Shown piece by piece: positions 42,701-54,700 of a stretch of DNA of 64,000 nucleotides; the first letter of the stretch is position 1; every line of letters begins with the position of its first letter. Source of the DNA: Ignelater luminosus (Eukaryota > Arthropoda > Insecta > Coleoptera > Elateridae); assembly GCA_011009095.1 (NCBI GenBank), contig VTPC01000956.1, positions 266,621 through 330,620 on the forward strand. The letters are read 5' to 3'. A program made the translations under genes and the position numbers. The notes under the pieces were generated by a model. That model worked only from the letters and a program-made list of their open reading frames with translations, was not told the origin of the DNA and made no database searches.

Positions 42701-45700
42701 ATATCCATTAAAACAATCCACCTATTCAGTATAAACAGAAAAGAAATAAACAATATAAATCATAATGTATGTAGTTAGTTAATAGCTGTTCCAAGATACA
42801 AGTTATATTGGTTAATGCTGAACTATCCATTACTTACTTGTGCTGAAACAACTAATTAAGGATCAGTAATTTCAAATTATTGAGTTAAGAGTTTTTTTTA
42901 TTTCTATGCAGATGCATAGGGTGGATAAATGGATTGTTTTAGTAAAATCTTAACAAAGCATTTTTTCTTTCTAATTAAAAATAGTTACTAGAATTTAAAG
43001 AGTGGGTCAAATTGGTTGTCATCATGGGGTGTCTGGTTCAGTATTGATAATAGTGAAAGGCGATTTTTGGGAACATGGACTGCTCAAATGTGAAAACAAA
43101 TTTGAATATCATGACCTACTTTCACAATATTGACAAAAAATGATTTTTCCCCAAAAACAATTTCTCCTCGTATCTTGCTTATTTGAAGAGTTATCAAGGA
43201 GTTTTAGAAATTTTTATTACAAATTTAATTTCCAATAACATGACACTTTTTTTTTTTCGAGAAATAGGCGAATTGTGTTATTGTAATGGAATGCTTACCT
43301 GTAAATATGCAAATGTAAATATGTAATACAATAACTTACAAAACTGCTTCATGATAAACATTTGCTGTTCTACATTTAATGTTGACATGAAATTTCAACA
43401 CTGGCCAATTACAGTGATACCAACATACACAAATAAATTTGTATATCAACATAAACAACAGAGTTTGAAATTAGTCGTTCCTTTATTTAAAGCTCTGCAG
43501 ATTGCTATAGTTTTATCGAGAAATTAGATACTAATATGAATATTTTAAGTGCCAGCAAAAACAGCTGAATGCTAGACATAAAAACAAGTGAGCATCAGAA
43601 AGAACTAGTAGGCAATATAATAAATACAAAGTTTTGAACAACTTGAACCATCAGCTGTTGAAGCTTAATGTTAGCAGAACATGTGAAACAAACTTTGCAT
43701 AAGTCAAGAATGAGAAGCTAACAGACACACTCTTTGCTAACGAATTAAACAAAAAAAATGAAACAGATCAGTATCTCAAGGCAAAAAAGTGCAGATAGAT
43801 CTGTAAAACAAGACATTAAAAATTCTACAAAAGTCTTGTGTGCAAAATAATTTGAGATATAAATAGTACTAAAGTAGTTCTCAATAAAACTATGGCAATC
43901 TATATATATATTTGTAAAGCTTGAACGATAATCTTTACAGGTAAGTCATGCCCCCCAACTATGCATTTCACTACAAAAACAAAAATCTGCTTGCTATTTC
44001 TTGAAAATAGTAAAGATAGAAAAAAAGCTGATTGTGCCATGTTATTGGAAATTAAATTTGTAGTAAAAAATGTTTTTAAAATCTTTTGATAATTTTTCAA
44101 ATAAGCAAGATATGAAGAAAAGTTGTTTTTGGGGAAAAATCATTTTTCTACCAATATTTCAAAAGTAGGCTATGATATTCAAATTTTGTTTTCATATTTG
44201 ATTTCAGGATAAAAAAGTAGCCTATGCTCCCAAAAATCACTTTTTGCTATCATCAATATTAACCCAGATAGTGCATGAGATGAAAACCAATTTGACCCAC
44301 CCTGTACAGGTTGATCCAGATTTGAGATAAATGTGGATTACAGTCAAACTTCGATAAGTTGAACTTCAATAACTCGAATCAAATTGGTTGGATATAGCGT
44401 CAAGAGTGGAAATTATGTGTAATTTTTACTTGATAACTCGAACTTCTATTACTCGAATATCTTGATAACTCGAACAGAATATTTGGTGCCACCTTCGATA
44501 AGTCAAATTTCTGGGGGAATCCCCTAACTACATGTGTTTCTAACCGCTCGTTAAGTTCACGTTTATGCATTATTAGTTGTTACTAAGTGGAAAAAAAAAT
44601 AGTGTGCCTATTTGTTTTATCACATTATTTTTGTTGCTGTTGATATATCATTAAAACGTGCATACTTTAAAAACTTTATCTATTGATGAAAAATACAGAC
44701 TTATAAAAGAAGTGGAAAGTGGTTCACGAAAGAAAGATGTAGCTGTGAAAAATGTTGTTTCGGCAAGCACAGTCTCTACTATTTTAAAAAATAAGCAAAC
44801 AATAATTACTGCAATCGAAAAACCAATGTATGAAAATGTGGACATAAATAATAACCCGAAGTCTTGATAACTCAAACTTTTTTTGTGTCAAGTCATGGTT
44901 TGAGTTATCGAAGTTCGACTGTATCTAATAAACTAGAATAGTTAGAAAGAAAACGAATGCACATTACTACTGATCTACCTTTTCTTGCCAAGTTCATCGG
45001 TGCAATCAGAATTTATATAGTTTCTTTTGTTCTTGAGTTATAGGTGAAAATTAATTTTTTACAAATTTCATTATTTGTAAAAATGGAAAAAAATTCTGGG
45101 GACCTTTTTGTATGGTTTGATGTCCAGAATAAAATAACTGCTCTAAATTTTTGTTTTATTCTATTGTTTTTGAGCAACAAAAATGGTAATTTTTCTAAAT
45201 GGCAATCATACATTCCTGAATTCACCGTTTTCTCAGATTTCAGAATATAATATGGTTTGCTACATTTATTTTAAATAATAACAAAGATATAACAATATTA
45301 ATGTAACTTGTGTAATCTTAACATGCCATGATTTCAAGAGAAACCAAAACAATGCTATACCCTATTCATTATAACAGGCAACTGTCAGTGTTAAAATTTT
45401 TTGAATATTTTTTGATTGTACCCATTTAATGTGACTTTTTTTCAGAGTACCTGGAATTTAGTTACAAAAAGTTACTAAATAGCCTTAGGTTATGTAGTGT
45501 TTGACAACTAATTTCAAAAACGTATGAATTTATGATTTTAAGAGGAAATAAATATTTTAAATAAAGGTGGTATTGAGAAAATAGGGAAATCAAAAGCTTA
45601 TAAAACACTCATAATTTTAAATAACATGACATTTAAATTATTCATTATTCTCAACAATAAAAAATGAAATTTCATAATAAGAATTGATGCATGTAGTGCC

Positions 45701-48700
45701 AACCAAATGCTTGCTAAAGTGAACCAAGTTTAGTTAATAACATTTTCGTTGTGCTCGATGTAATTAAAAAGGGCAGTGATTGAAGTGTTTATTATTAAAA
45801 AAAACCACAATAAATTCATTGTGTGCAATACTCAGTTCATATCATTTTATACGACATTTATTGCATTAAAGATGTGTATTGGCCTTAGTTTATTGAATAT
45901 CACAATAACTTTCTTCCAGAGTTGGAGACACTATTATTTGTTTTCAAATAAAATAACTGCTTTCTTTTAAAAACTTTCAGAAAAAGAAGCTGAGAGGTGA
46001 TATCTGGTGACCTTGGGGGAGAGGGTCAATTTATTGATTCATGTCTGAGTTGGGCATTAATCGACTAAATTTCTTGTAATCGATTGAAATTAAGCATTTA
46101 ATTGCCTAGAATAATTGTGATTAATAGTAATCGAATAACACATTTAATTGCATGAGACGATTGAATTAGTCATCAATCATACAGAGCAACTAACGATTAA
46201 ACTAGTTGTTAATTGCATTGTGCTAAACAGTTATTATTCTTTCAAGCTGACTGAGAATTAATATTATCCTGGTATTTCTCTTAATATAAATATTATAATA
46301 CAATATGTACAATTGTACATGTGTTCAATAAATTATTACAAAGTAAAGTTTTAAGTGTGCATTTTAACATTATGCTGACATTCAATATTTCATAAAATTT
46401 TCTTATTGCTGATCCAAAGAAGCTTAATAAGTTTCTGAAAAGGCTTGCTAATCAAAATGTCGACTTGAGCCAACAAACATTAGGTTTATTAATTTGTCTT
46501 TAAAATATTTCTCAATGTTCGACTTTTTCCAGCATTAATGAGTAAATGTTTTTAGATGAAAGTAAAGTAAATGGCACAGTCCGGCAATTATCTTTTAAGA
46601 ATACTTATGTTGTCAGTGAATATTGTGGAAGCTCAATTGCAGGATTAAAATTAAATACCACATTCATATAGTTTTTAGAATGTACAACAAAGAATGTAAA
46701 GAAATATAGGTATCAGTGTCTGATTTATGATATGAGTATTAGGGTGGGCCGAAAAAACTCAAATTTTTTTTTTCAAGTCATAATACCGCGGAAAAGTTGC
46801 GAATTAGAGAGACTAAAAAAGGAATAAAAAATAAAATCGGTTTGTATCTTCCGGTCACACAAGTGCTCTAAAGTTTGCCAAAATTTGGAAAAATTCACAT
46901 TTTTACAATAATTTTTAACATTTTTAAATTAACCTCTTTCCGAATGTAATAGCTCAAATTCTTATGTATTAGAACCACAGAAAATAATGTTTAAATATTA
47001 TTTAAATCCGTCAACATCTTCCGGTTGCGCATTGCCTTCAAAGTTAATGAAATTTTGAAAAATATTTACAAATAAAGGTAGATCATAGTTCAAGGAAAAA
47101 AAGTACCAACAACTTACATGTTGTTTAGAAATATTAGAATCCTTAAGATAGGTATCATTTACTGATCTTTCAGCTTTTTTTATTTCAGTTCTATATAATC
47201 TATGGTAGTTTCTCAAAGAATTTAAAATTGTAGTTTAGTTTGGATTCATCTCTTTTATTACACTTAGCAAATTTAATTTAACACTTCAAATTTCAGATGC
47301 TTTTTATGAAAATAGAAACTCCCTGATGAATAATATTCTCTTTCCTGCAAAATGAGGATGCTAAAGTATAACTTTTAATTAAACAATAATCTACAACATT
47401 ATTTCATACTAATAGAAAATAGAAGCTGAATTGGCAAGGCGTACAATGGAAGATACTGCAACTATTTTTAAAAACAACAAAAAATGACAAAATGCACTGT
47501 AGTTTTAGTTTTATTTGCCTGATTCAATAATAATAAAATTTATTTAGAAATTTACTATTACACTTAGGGCCGTTTTCATAATCAACTTTAGTGTTGCTTT
47601 AAATTTTAGTTTACTTTAACACACAATTCTTTTTCATAATCTTACTTTATCATTTTAGAACCACTTTAAGTTAAAGTGAATATTCATGGTATTTAAATTA
47701 CTTTACTACTTTAAAAAAATAACCTAACTTTTATATACATTCAAATTGTCTAGCTGGTTCTTGTAAGATTACTTGTTATACAAGGTACACAGGCATGTCT
47801 TCATCAGATTCTGTTTTTACCACCTCCAGTAGCGATTCAGATGATGAAATATTAATAATTAGACGGCCTAAAATATATAAAAAACATAGTAATAACTTTG
47901 ACAACTGGACAGATGAGGAATTTTATCAACGATTTTGGCTAAGCAAACAAGCAGTACATGAAGTGTTAAACCATATAAGGCCAAGAATTACTTCACTTTC
48001 TCTTAGGTAATAGAATAGTAGGAATCAGTATCACAGAATATGCAAGTTAATTTGTAAAATGGAACATTTTATTCTTTTTTGAAGGGGTGGTGCAATTCCA
48101 GCAGAAACAAAACTACTTTTAACAATTAGATTTTATGCCACAGGAAATATGTTAATATCTGTATCGGATTTTGTTGGGGTTTCTGTGGCATCAGGGAGTC
48201 GAATTGTTAAAAATGTCAGTCATGCCCTAGCTTCTCTGAAACCTGATTTTATTCAAATGCCACAAGGTAGAGAAGAACTTGAAAGAACAGCTCTAGAATT
48301 CTTTAATATAGCACACTTTCCCACATGCTGTGGTGCTATCGACTGCACTCACATTAGAATTATATCGCCAGGTAATTATAAATATATACTATTATATAAT
48401 ACTGATCACAAAATAAACGTGCAGGTGGTGATGATGCAGAAATATACAGAACCCGGAAAGGTTACTTCTCACTAAATGTGCAAACTGTGTCTGATGCACG
48501 CTTACGAATTAGAAACATAGTAGCTAGATGGCCAGGAAGTTGTCATGATCAAACAATATTTAGTAATAGTACTTTAAAGAGAGATTTTGAAAGGGGCATA
48601 TTTCATAGATTTCGCTTAATTGGAGATAGTGGGTATGCACTCCGTACTTATTTATTCACTCCACTGCATGAGCCAGCCACAGAAGCACAACAACTGTATA

Positions 48701-51700
48701 ACGATCATTAATTCGATCACGAAATGTTGTGGAACGCCAATACGGAGTGTGGAAGCACCGCTTTCCCATACTTTCCTTAGGTATGAAAATTAATGGCCAT
48801 TGAAATGAATGAAGTAATACCTGAAGTAGAACCCAATATGAAAAATGATATTAACAATAACAATCTTGCTATTGATGTGGATCCTGATGTAAGACATGCT
48901 CAAGAAGCTCGTTATATTTTTATTCAAGAAAACTTTAATTTGTAACATTACTACATAAAAATTTGTATTTATAAAATATATTTGGAAAAAAACAACACAA
49001 ATTTAATTAATTAATCTCTATTCTCCACTTTTCTGTTTTATTTCCAATGAAAGTAATGCTAACTGTTTTTCATGCAGTTCTTCTCTTCTGCGATCATCGT
49101 TGATTAAATTGTTTGGTTTTTGTTGTAAATATGAGACCTTAAGATCATGTAACGTGCGTTTTTCTTTTATTTTTTGTGTGGGTTTGTTAATTACTTGCAG
49201 CTTTCTATTCTTTCTTGCTTTTAGCATTGTTGGTGTGTATGTTGCCCAATTCTCGGTGAGATCACTACTAGTACATTCATTTGTTTCTGAAATCAGAGAA
49301 AAAGAAATAATTTTGTGTCAAAGCATTCTCTTAAGCATACCTTGAGTAATTGTAATAGGATAAGAAAGCAACTCATTATCCATCTCAATCCTATTTAATT
49401 GTTCTTGAATACTGGTACTTTCAACTGGTTCATATACCATACTTTGTTCTGTAATTAAAAATTTAAAATACATTTGCTTTTATAATCAACATTACTAACA
49501 TACCTTCAACGATTTCAATCGGTTCTACAAGTAATACCCCTGATGACCTCCCATCATCATCATAATACGGGTTTTCTAATCCTATAAGAGTTTTGTTATT
49601 TATTATTTCCAACATTTTGTCATAAACGTTTTCCAAATTGTCAGAAGGGCCACCACCTGTTATGTTAAGATTTTCTTTATTGCAGCAAGCATATTTCCTT
49701 GCTGCAGTTTTCAGATTATCAAATTTGCTTTTAATTTGGTGCAATATTTGGTGCCTGTTACAGCTATTAAATTCTGTTTCTATGTTTATCCATGCTTCTT
49801 CCTGTATAATAATAATAAATAAATATCAAACTAGCATAATTCATATTTAGTAGTACTTACTCTTTGTTTAGTTGTTATTTTATTTGAGTTCTTGCACTCG
49901 ACTAGGTTTTTATATTTAGCTATAATATTTAGGAGTGATAACTCCTGTTCTTTTGTAAAATTGCTGCCCCTAATACAGGAACTTTCACTTTTATGTTTCA
50001 ACATTTTACCTCTATTTTACCGATCACAACAGCAACAGCTGATCGAATGTTAGGTTAGAGCTTGAATTTTGACAACTTCCAGTATTGCCAACACTACTTT
50101 AGAGGGGCTTCCAATACTTTAACTAAAGTGAGTCACATTTCTGATTATGAAAATGGACAGCTTTAAAATCAGTTTAATAAATAAAAGTCGCTTTAGTTAA
50201 AGTCACTTTAGCTTGATGATTATGAAAACAGCCGTTACATCTATATTATAGTTAAATCTTCATTCTCTTGATTTGGTGATACATCTTCTTTAAATTATTA
50301 TTTCTGTTACTTGTTTCTATTTCTTCTATTTGTTGTTCTAGCCACTCTTTTTTTTCTGCTTGCACAGTTTTGTCACTTTTTTTCTTCTTTCTTTATATCT
50401 TCCATTTCTTCCTTGCTACCTGTTAACATTTTAATCTTGCTTCCTTTTTTTTTTTTGTTTATATATTCTTCACAGCCATTATCAAACCGTTCTTTAGTTG
50501 GTCTTCTTCTATTATACCTTATTGCTTTCTCTGTGGCCATATTAATACTTCTTTTTATTCCATTCCAGTTTTCATGTATGTCTTTCTTTTTATTAATTTC
50601 ATTTAGTTTTCTGTTTGGTTCTTTTCTATATTCCCCTCTTATCTGCTCATTTTTTTTCAACTGCCCATTTCTTTTCTTGGATCTTGTGCTGCTTTTTTTA
50701 GATTTATTTCTGTAGCCAGTTGGCAGAGCCTTTCTCCATTATTATTAGTTATTTGTTGTAAGAAAAATTTTCCTGCCACGTCTCTGTAATATATTTCTTT
50801 GCCAATCTGGGCATGAAATCTCTCATTAGTATTATTATATCATATTTATAGGTTGCTTCAATTACTTTCAAAAGCTCTTCATAGAATTGTTCTTTTTCTT
50901 CTTCTCTTGAGTCTTCTGTGGGTGTGATGCATTAATTATTGTTGTTACCTGATTTCTTCTTTATTCTTATATAACATATTCTTCCATTTATTAGTTGGAA
51001 TTTTATTACTGTATCTCTTATTTTATTACCAATGATAAAACCTGTTCCATTTCTTCCTCGTTTCTCTTCTCCTGAGTACCATAATGTAAATTCTTTCTTC
51101 TGTATTTCTCCTTGTCCTTTCCATCTTACTTCCTGTGTAGCACTTATGTCCACGTCGTATCTTCATAATTCGTTTGCTGTCTTCATCATTTTTCTTCTTT
51201 CTAATAACGTGTTTATATTCCAAGTTCCTAATTTTATTATATTTCTTATATTTTCTTTTTGGTTCCTTTTTGTGTTATTTTTGCCATTATTATTCTTTTG
51301 TCTATTTGTTGCCTGGGTTGTCATTCTCTTTCCGTCCTGCCTGTTTCTTGTTAGTTTTTTGTCATGGCTCCTGTGCTTTGTGTCTCTTTATTTTTAATGC
51401 TCTTATTTTGATCATCCCATTCATACACTTTACTGTCGATTGTTAGTTTTTGGTACCCTACTTTTATTTAATTATTATATTATTCTTCTTCTTTTCTTTT
51501 TCTTGACTTTCTACCATCTTTTCTAACTCTTCGATTCTATTCCACATTGTTTGTCACTCTTGATTTCACTTTTTTTCTTTTTCATTTCTTTCTTTAATTC
51601 CTGAATTTCATTTTAATTTTTTTGAAATCGTTCCTTCATTTCTGTTTTTATCTCCCTTTTCATTTCTTCAATTGCTTTTAATATGTCCTCCATTTCATCT

Positions 51701-54700
51701 GTCTTTGTTTCTATCTTTTTTATTTGCTTTCACTGGTGTCCTGCTTATCTTCTTACTCTTCTGAAAAATCTTTTACTGTTTCTTCTGAATGTTTGCTACT
51801 ATTCTCTTTTCTTTTCCTTTTAATATAGTTAGTTATACTACCGTTACTATTAATTCATGGTCTTGATTGATTTTTGTCTTCTTCTTTATTTATTTATTCT
51901 TCATTCTCTCTATTACTCCAATTCCTCGACTATTCTTCAAATATTTTAAATCTTGCAATACTGTCTTTTAACAGTTGTCTCTTATCACCTTTGTTGTTAT
52001 TTTTCTTATCTTTGTATCCTGACTTTTCTTCTGTTTTCTATTTGTTTTTTTTGCAGCCTTACACTGCCTTGAAACCTTTTTCCACAATTAATGTTACTTA
52101 TACTTATGTCTGATCTTTATAATCACACTTTATCATTTAATATATTATTATTTACTCCTATTTTATGAAAATCACTACATTCAAATTCTAACGCTCTTCA
52201 TGCTTTGTTACCAAAATTCTTCATCGTATTTAATTACAAATGCAAAATATTATGTAGAGGAAAGTAGGGTAATATTCATTCATATTCTTTTTGTTTAAGA
52301 ACAGATCCACATGTTTATACAAGTTGTCGCATGTTTTGTACATTTGTAGTTCCATATAATAAAATTTTATTGTTTTCTCCAAAAAAAAAACAAATTCACA
52401 CCACTAATGCTCACTCTTGCAATTCTAGAAATGGAACATATAAAAATTAATTATTTTAAAGAGTGAAGGTTTGCAGCTTCTGTTTGTCATTCTTAACATA
52501 AAGGTTACCTTTAGTTACAGATTTTCTGCTAACGATTTTTCTTTTGCTTTTTAAAATCAAGTTTTTATTACCTCACAAACTAGCATTTTGGGGTAATAAG
52601 AACTTGGGATTGTGGATAATAAGAAGTTGGAAAAGCAGTAAAAAAACAATTAATGTTGACTGAGAAAATCTTAATTTTTACAGATCAAATAAATAGTTTC
52701 CATTGCATAGTAGCATTTTTGGTTACAAAATAAACACCCAATGAGGATGTCTTAAATCAGCGATGAGCAACCTTGAAATGCAATGGGCCACAAAAACTAC
52801 AGTCCTGCAAAGCCTTATTTATTACTTATTTATATTTTTTTTCATTAAAAACAAAAACAATTTGGTATTAAGAAATTATCATTTATAAAAATTAAGAAAT
52901 TATTTATTTAACAAGATTTCTTACTAATAACTATTTATAACTATACATTGTCTTCATGTAAATCATACATCTGCAGATGACTTCAATGAGACGAAAGTGC
53001 ATGTGAATTCAGGCAGGCAGTTCGCTGATCACCAGTTACTCATCACTGTCTTAAATTAAAATTTTCAAAATGTATCAGTTTTCTTAATTAAAAACAGTTC
53101 TAATTTAACTGGTTTTAGGGTAAACGCACTAATACCCGGCCACCTAAGCAATATTTGAAGTTCAAACACATTTAAATCTAAATAATATTAATGAAACATT
53201 CTGTATAGTTATGCATAAATAAATGGTATACAAACTCAATCATCAAAAGTTATAAAATGTTTAGTGTTATATTTAAAAAAAAAATAATTTATCAAAACCA
53301 GCACTTTGTCCCAGTAAGTGACCGCTCTACACTAGAAGTCAACCCTCAAGTGCCCAGTATCCGGCCTTTAAATTAACAAAGTGTAAACATACAGTATGTT
53401 CAATAAAAATGTATATTTATTAAAATAATCATTAGTTTTCATATGATTGTTTTTCATAATTAATTCAATCGTTAATCGTTTCATGCAATAATTAGTGATT
53501 AATTTACTTACAAATCATTTGTGATGGTTAACAACTAAAATTTTAATCGTAATTGTTCATCGTTAGTTTAACTAAAATTTGTCCCACACTAATCTGTGGA
53601 TTCCAATTTACTTCTTGTTTGTGAAGTATGTCGTAAAAAGTTCCTTGTCAAGAGGCTATTGAGTGCCAATGCTCTATCTGGTTGAAAGCAGTCAGAAGTT
53701 CTTTCATTAAGAAACTTGTGATCTAAGAATTCCAACAGACAGTGGTTGACCAAACTTGATGAAAATGTTATTAACAAGCAATTTTTTGGTTTCTGTCTTA
53801 AGTTGCCTTATTATTGTTATACAAATGCAAAAATACAAATCAAATACTGATTTGGTCAAAGTGATCCAATATTTGTGAAATTTTGCATATAGTCATAATT
53901 TCATATTCTGAACAACTTTCCTTAATAACATTTTGCCGAATTATTGACCAAAATGGCACTTTGCTTCAACATTTCAGAGCAAGTAGGGCGGTATCCCAAA
54001 ACATCAAAACGAAATTCAAATCTTTTTGATCCATTATACCTATAGTGAAGTCAATCCAGGAACACATGTTATTAGTTAAATATAGTACGCTCATTTTACA
54101 GGTCCTACCCTGAATGTTTGAGAATAGGCAACATACCTTACAATTCAAAGATATCTTTGTGTAATTTGCAGATTTTAAAAAGAAAATGGATCATGTTTGT
54201 ACATTATATGTAGTTTTAATACATGTCAATGTCAAAATTCCTCAATTTGTGCTGGTTAGAAATAACAGCTTTTTTTTTAGAAAACATAAGAATAATTATA
54301 AATATTATAAAATCTTAAGAATTTAATAATAAACAAGAAAACTTATTTAACAAAAAGAAATTAAACAAAATGAACAGGTTTGTACAAGAGTTAAACAGGA
54401 AATATAACCAAACAAATGTCAAACAGTTGACTTTTGTCAGTTTTTAAATTCACAGCAAACTACAGTTCGATTAACAAAGGTTAAACTTTTTAAAGAAAAG
54501 CTGGCTCTGAATTGTAAGACGTGTTACCTATTCCTAAACATTCAGGGGAGGAGCCGTAAAATGGGCATACTGCATAATAAACGCTGAGAAAAAATAAATT
54601 CAGATATGTCAAGACCTACCATGATTGCCATTTAAAAATGATCCTTTTTGGTTCTAATTTTCTGTTACTTGTTTTTACTTAATTGTAATTATAGTAATTA

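Larger units (their letters stand above)
47567..50234. mobile_element. PIF/Harbinger element with two convergent genes
   Basis: Termini GGGCCGTTTTCATAATCA and the inverse …GATTATGAAAACAGCCG. Perfect 3-bp target duplication TTA (47564-47566, 50235-50237), the PIF/Harbinger hallmark. Carries a plus-strand DDE transposase (damaged) and a minus-strand Myb/SANT-like gene (intact), convergently arranged. Confidence 0.92.

Noticed and set aside
50311..50715. 134-codon hydrophobic plus-strand frame
   Set aside because: Antisense of a Lys/Glu-rich LINE remnant whose minus-strand motifs are recognisable.
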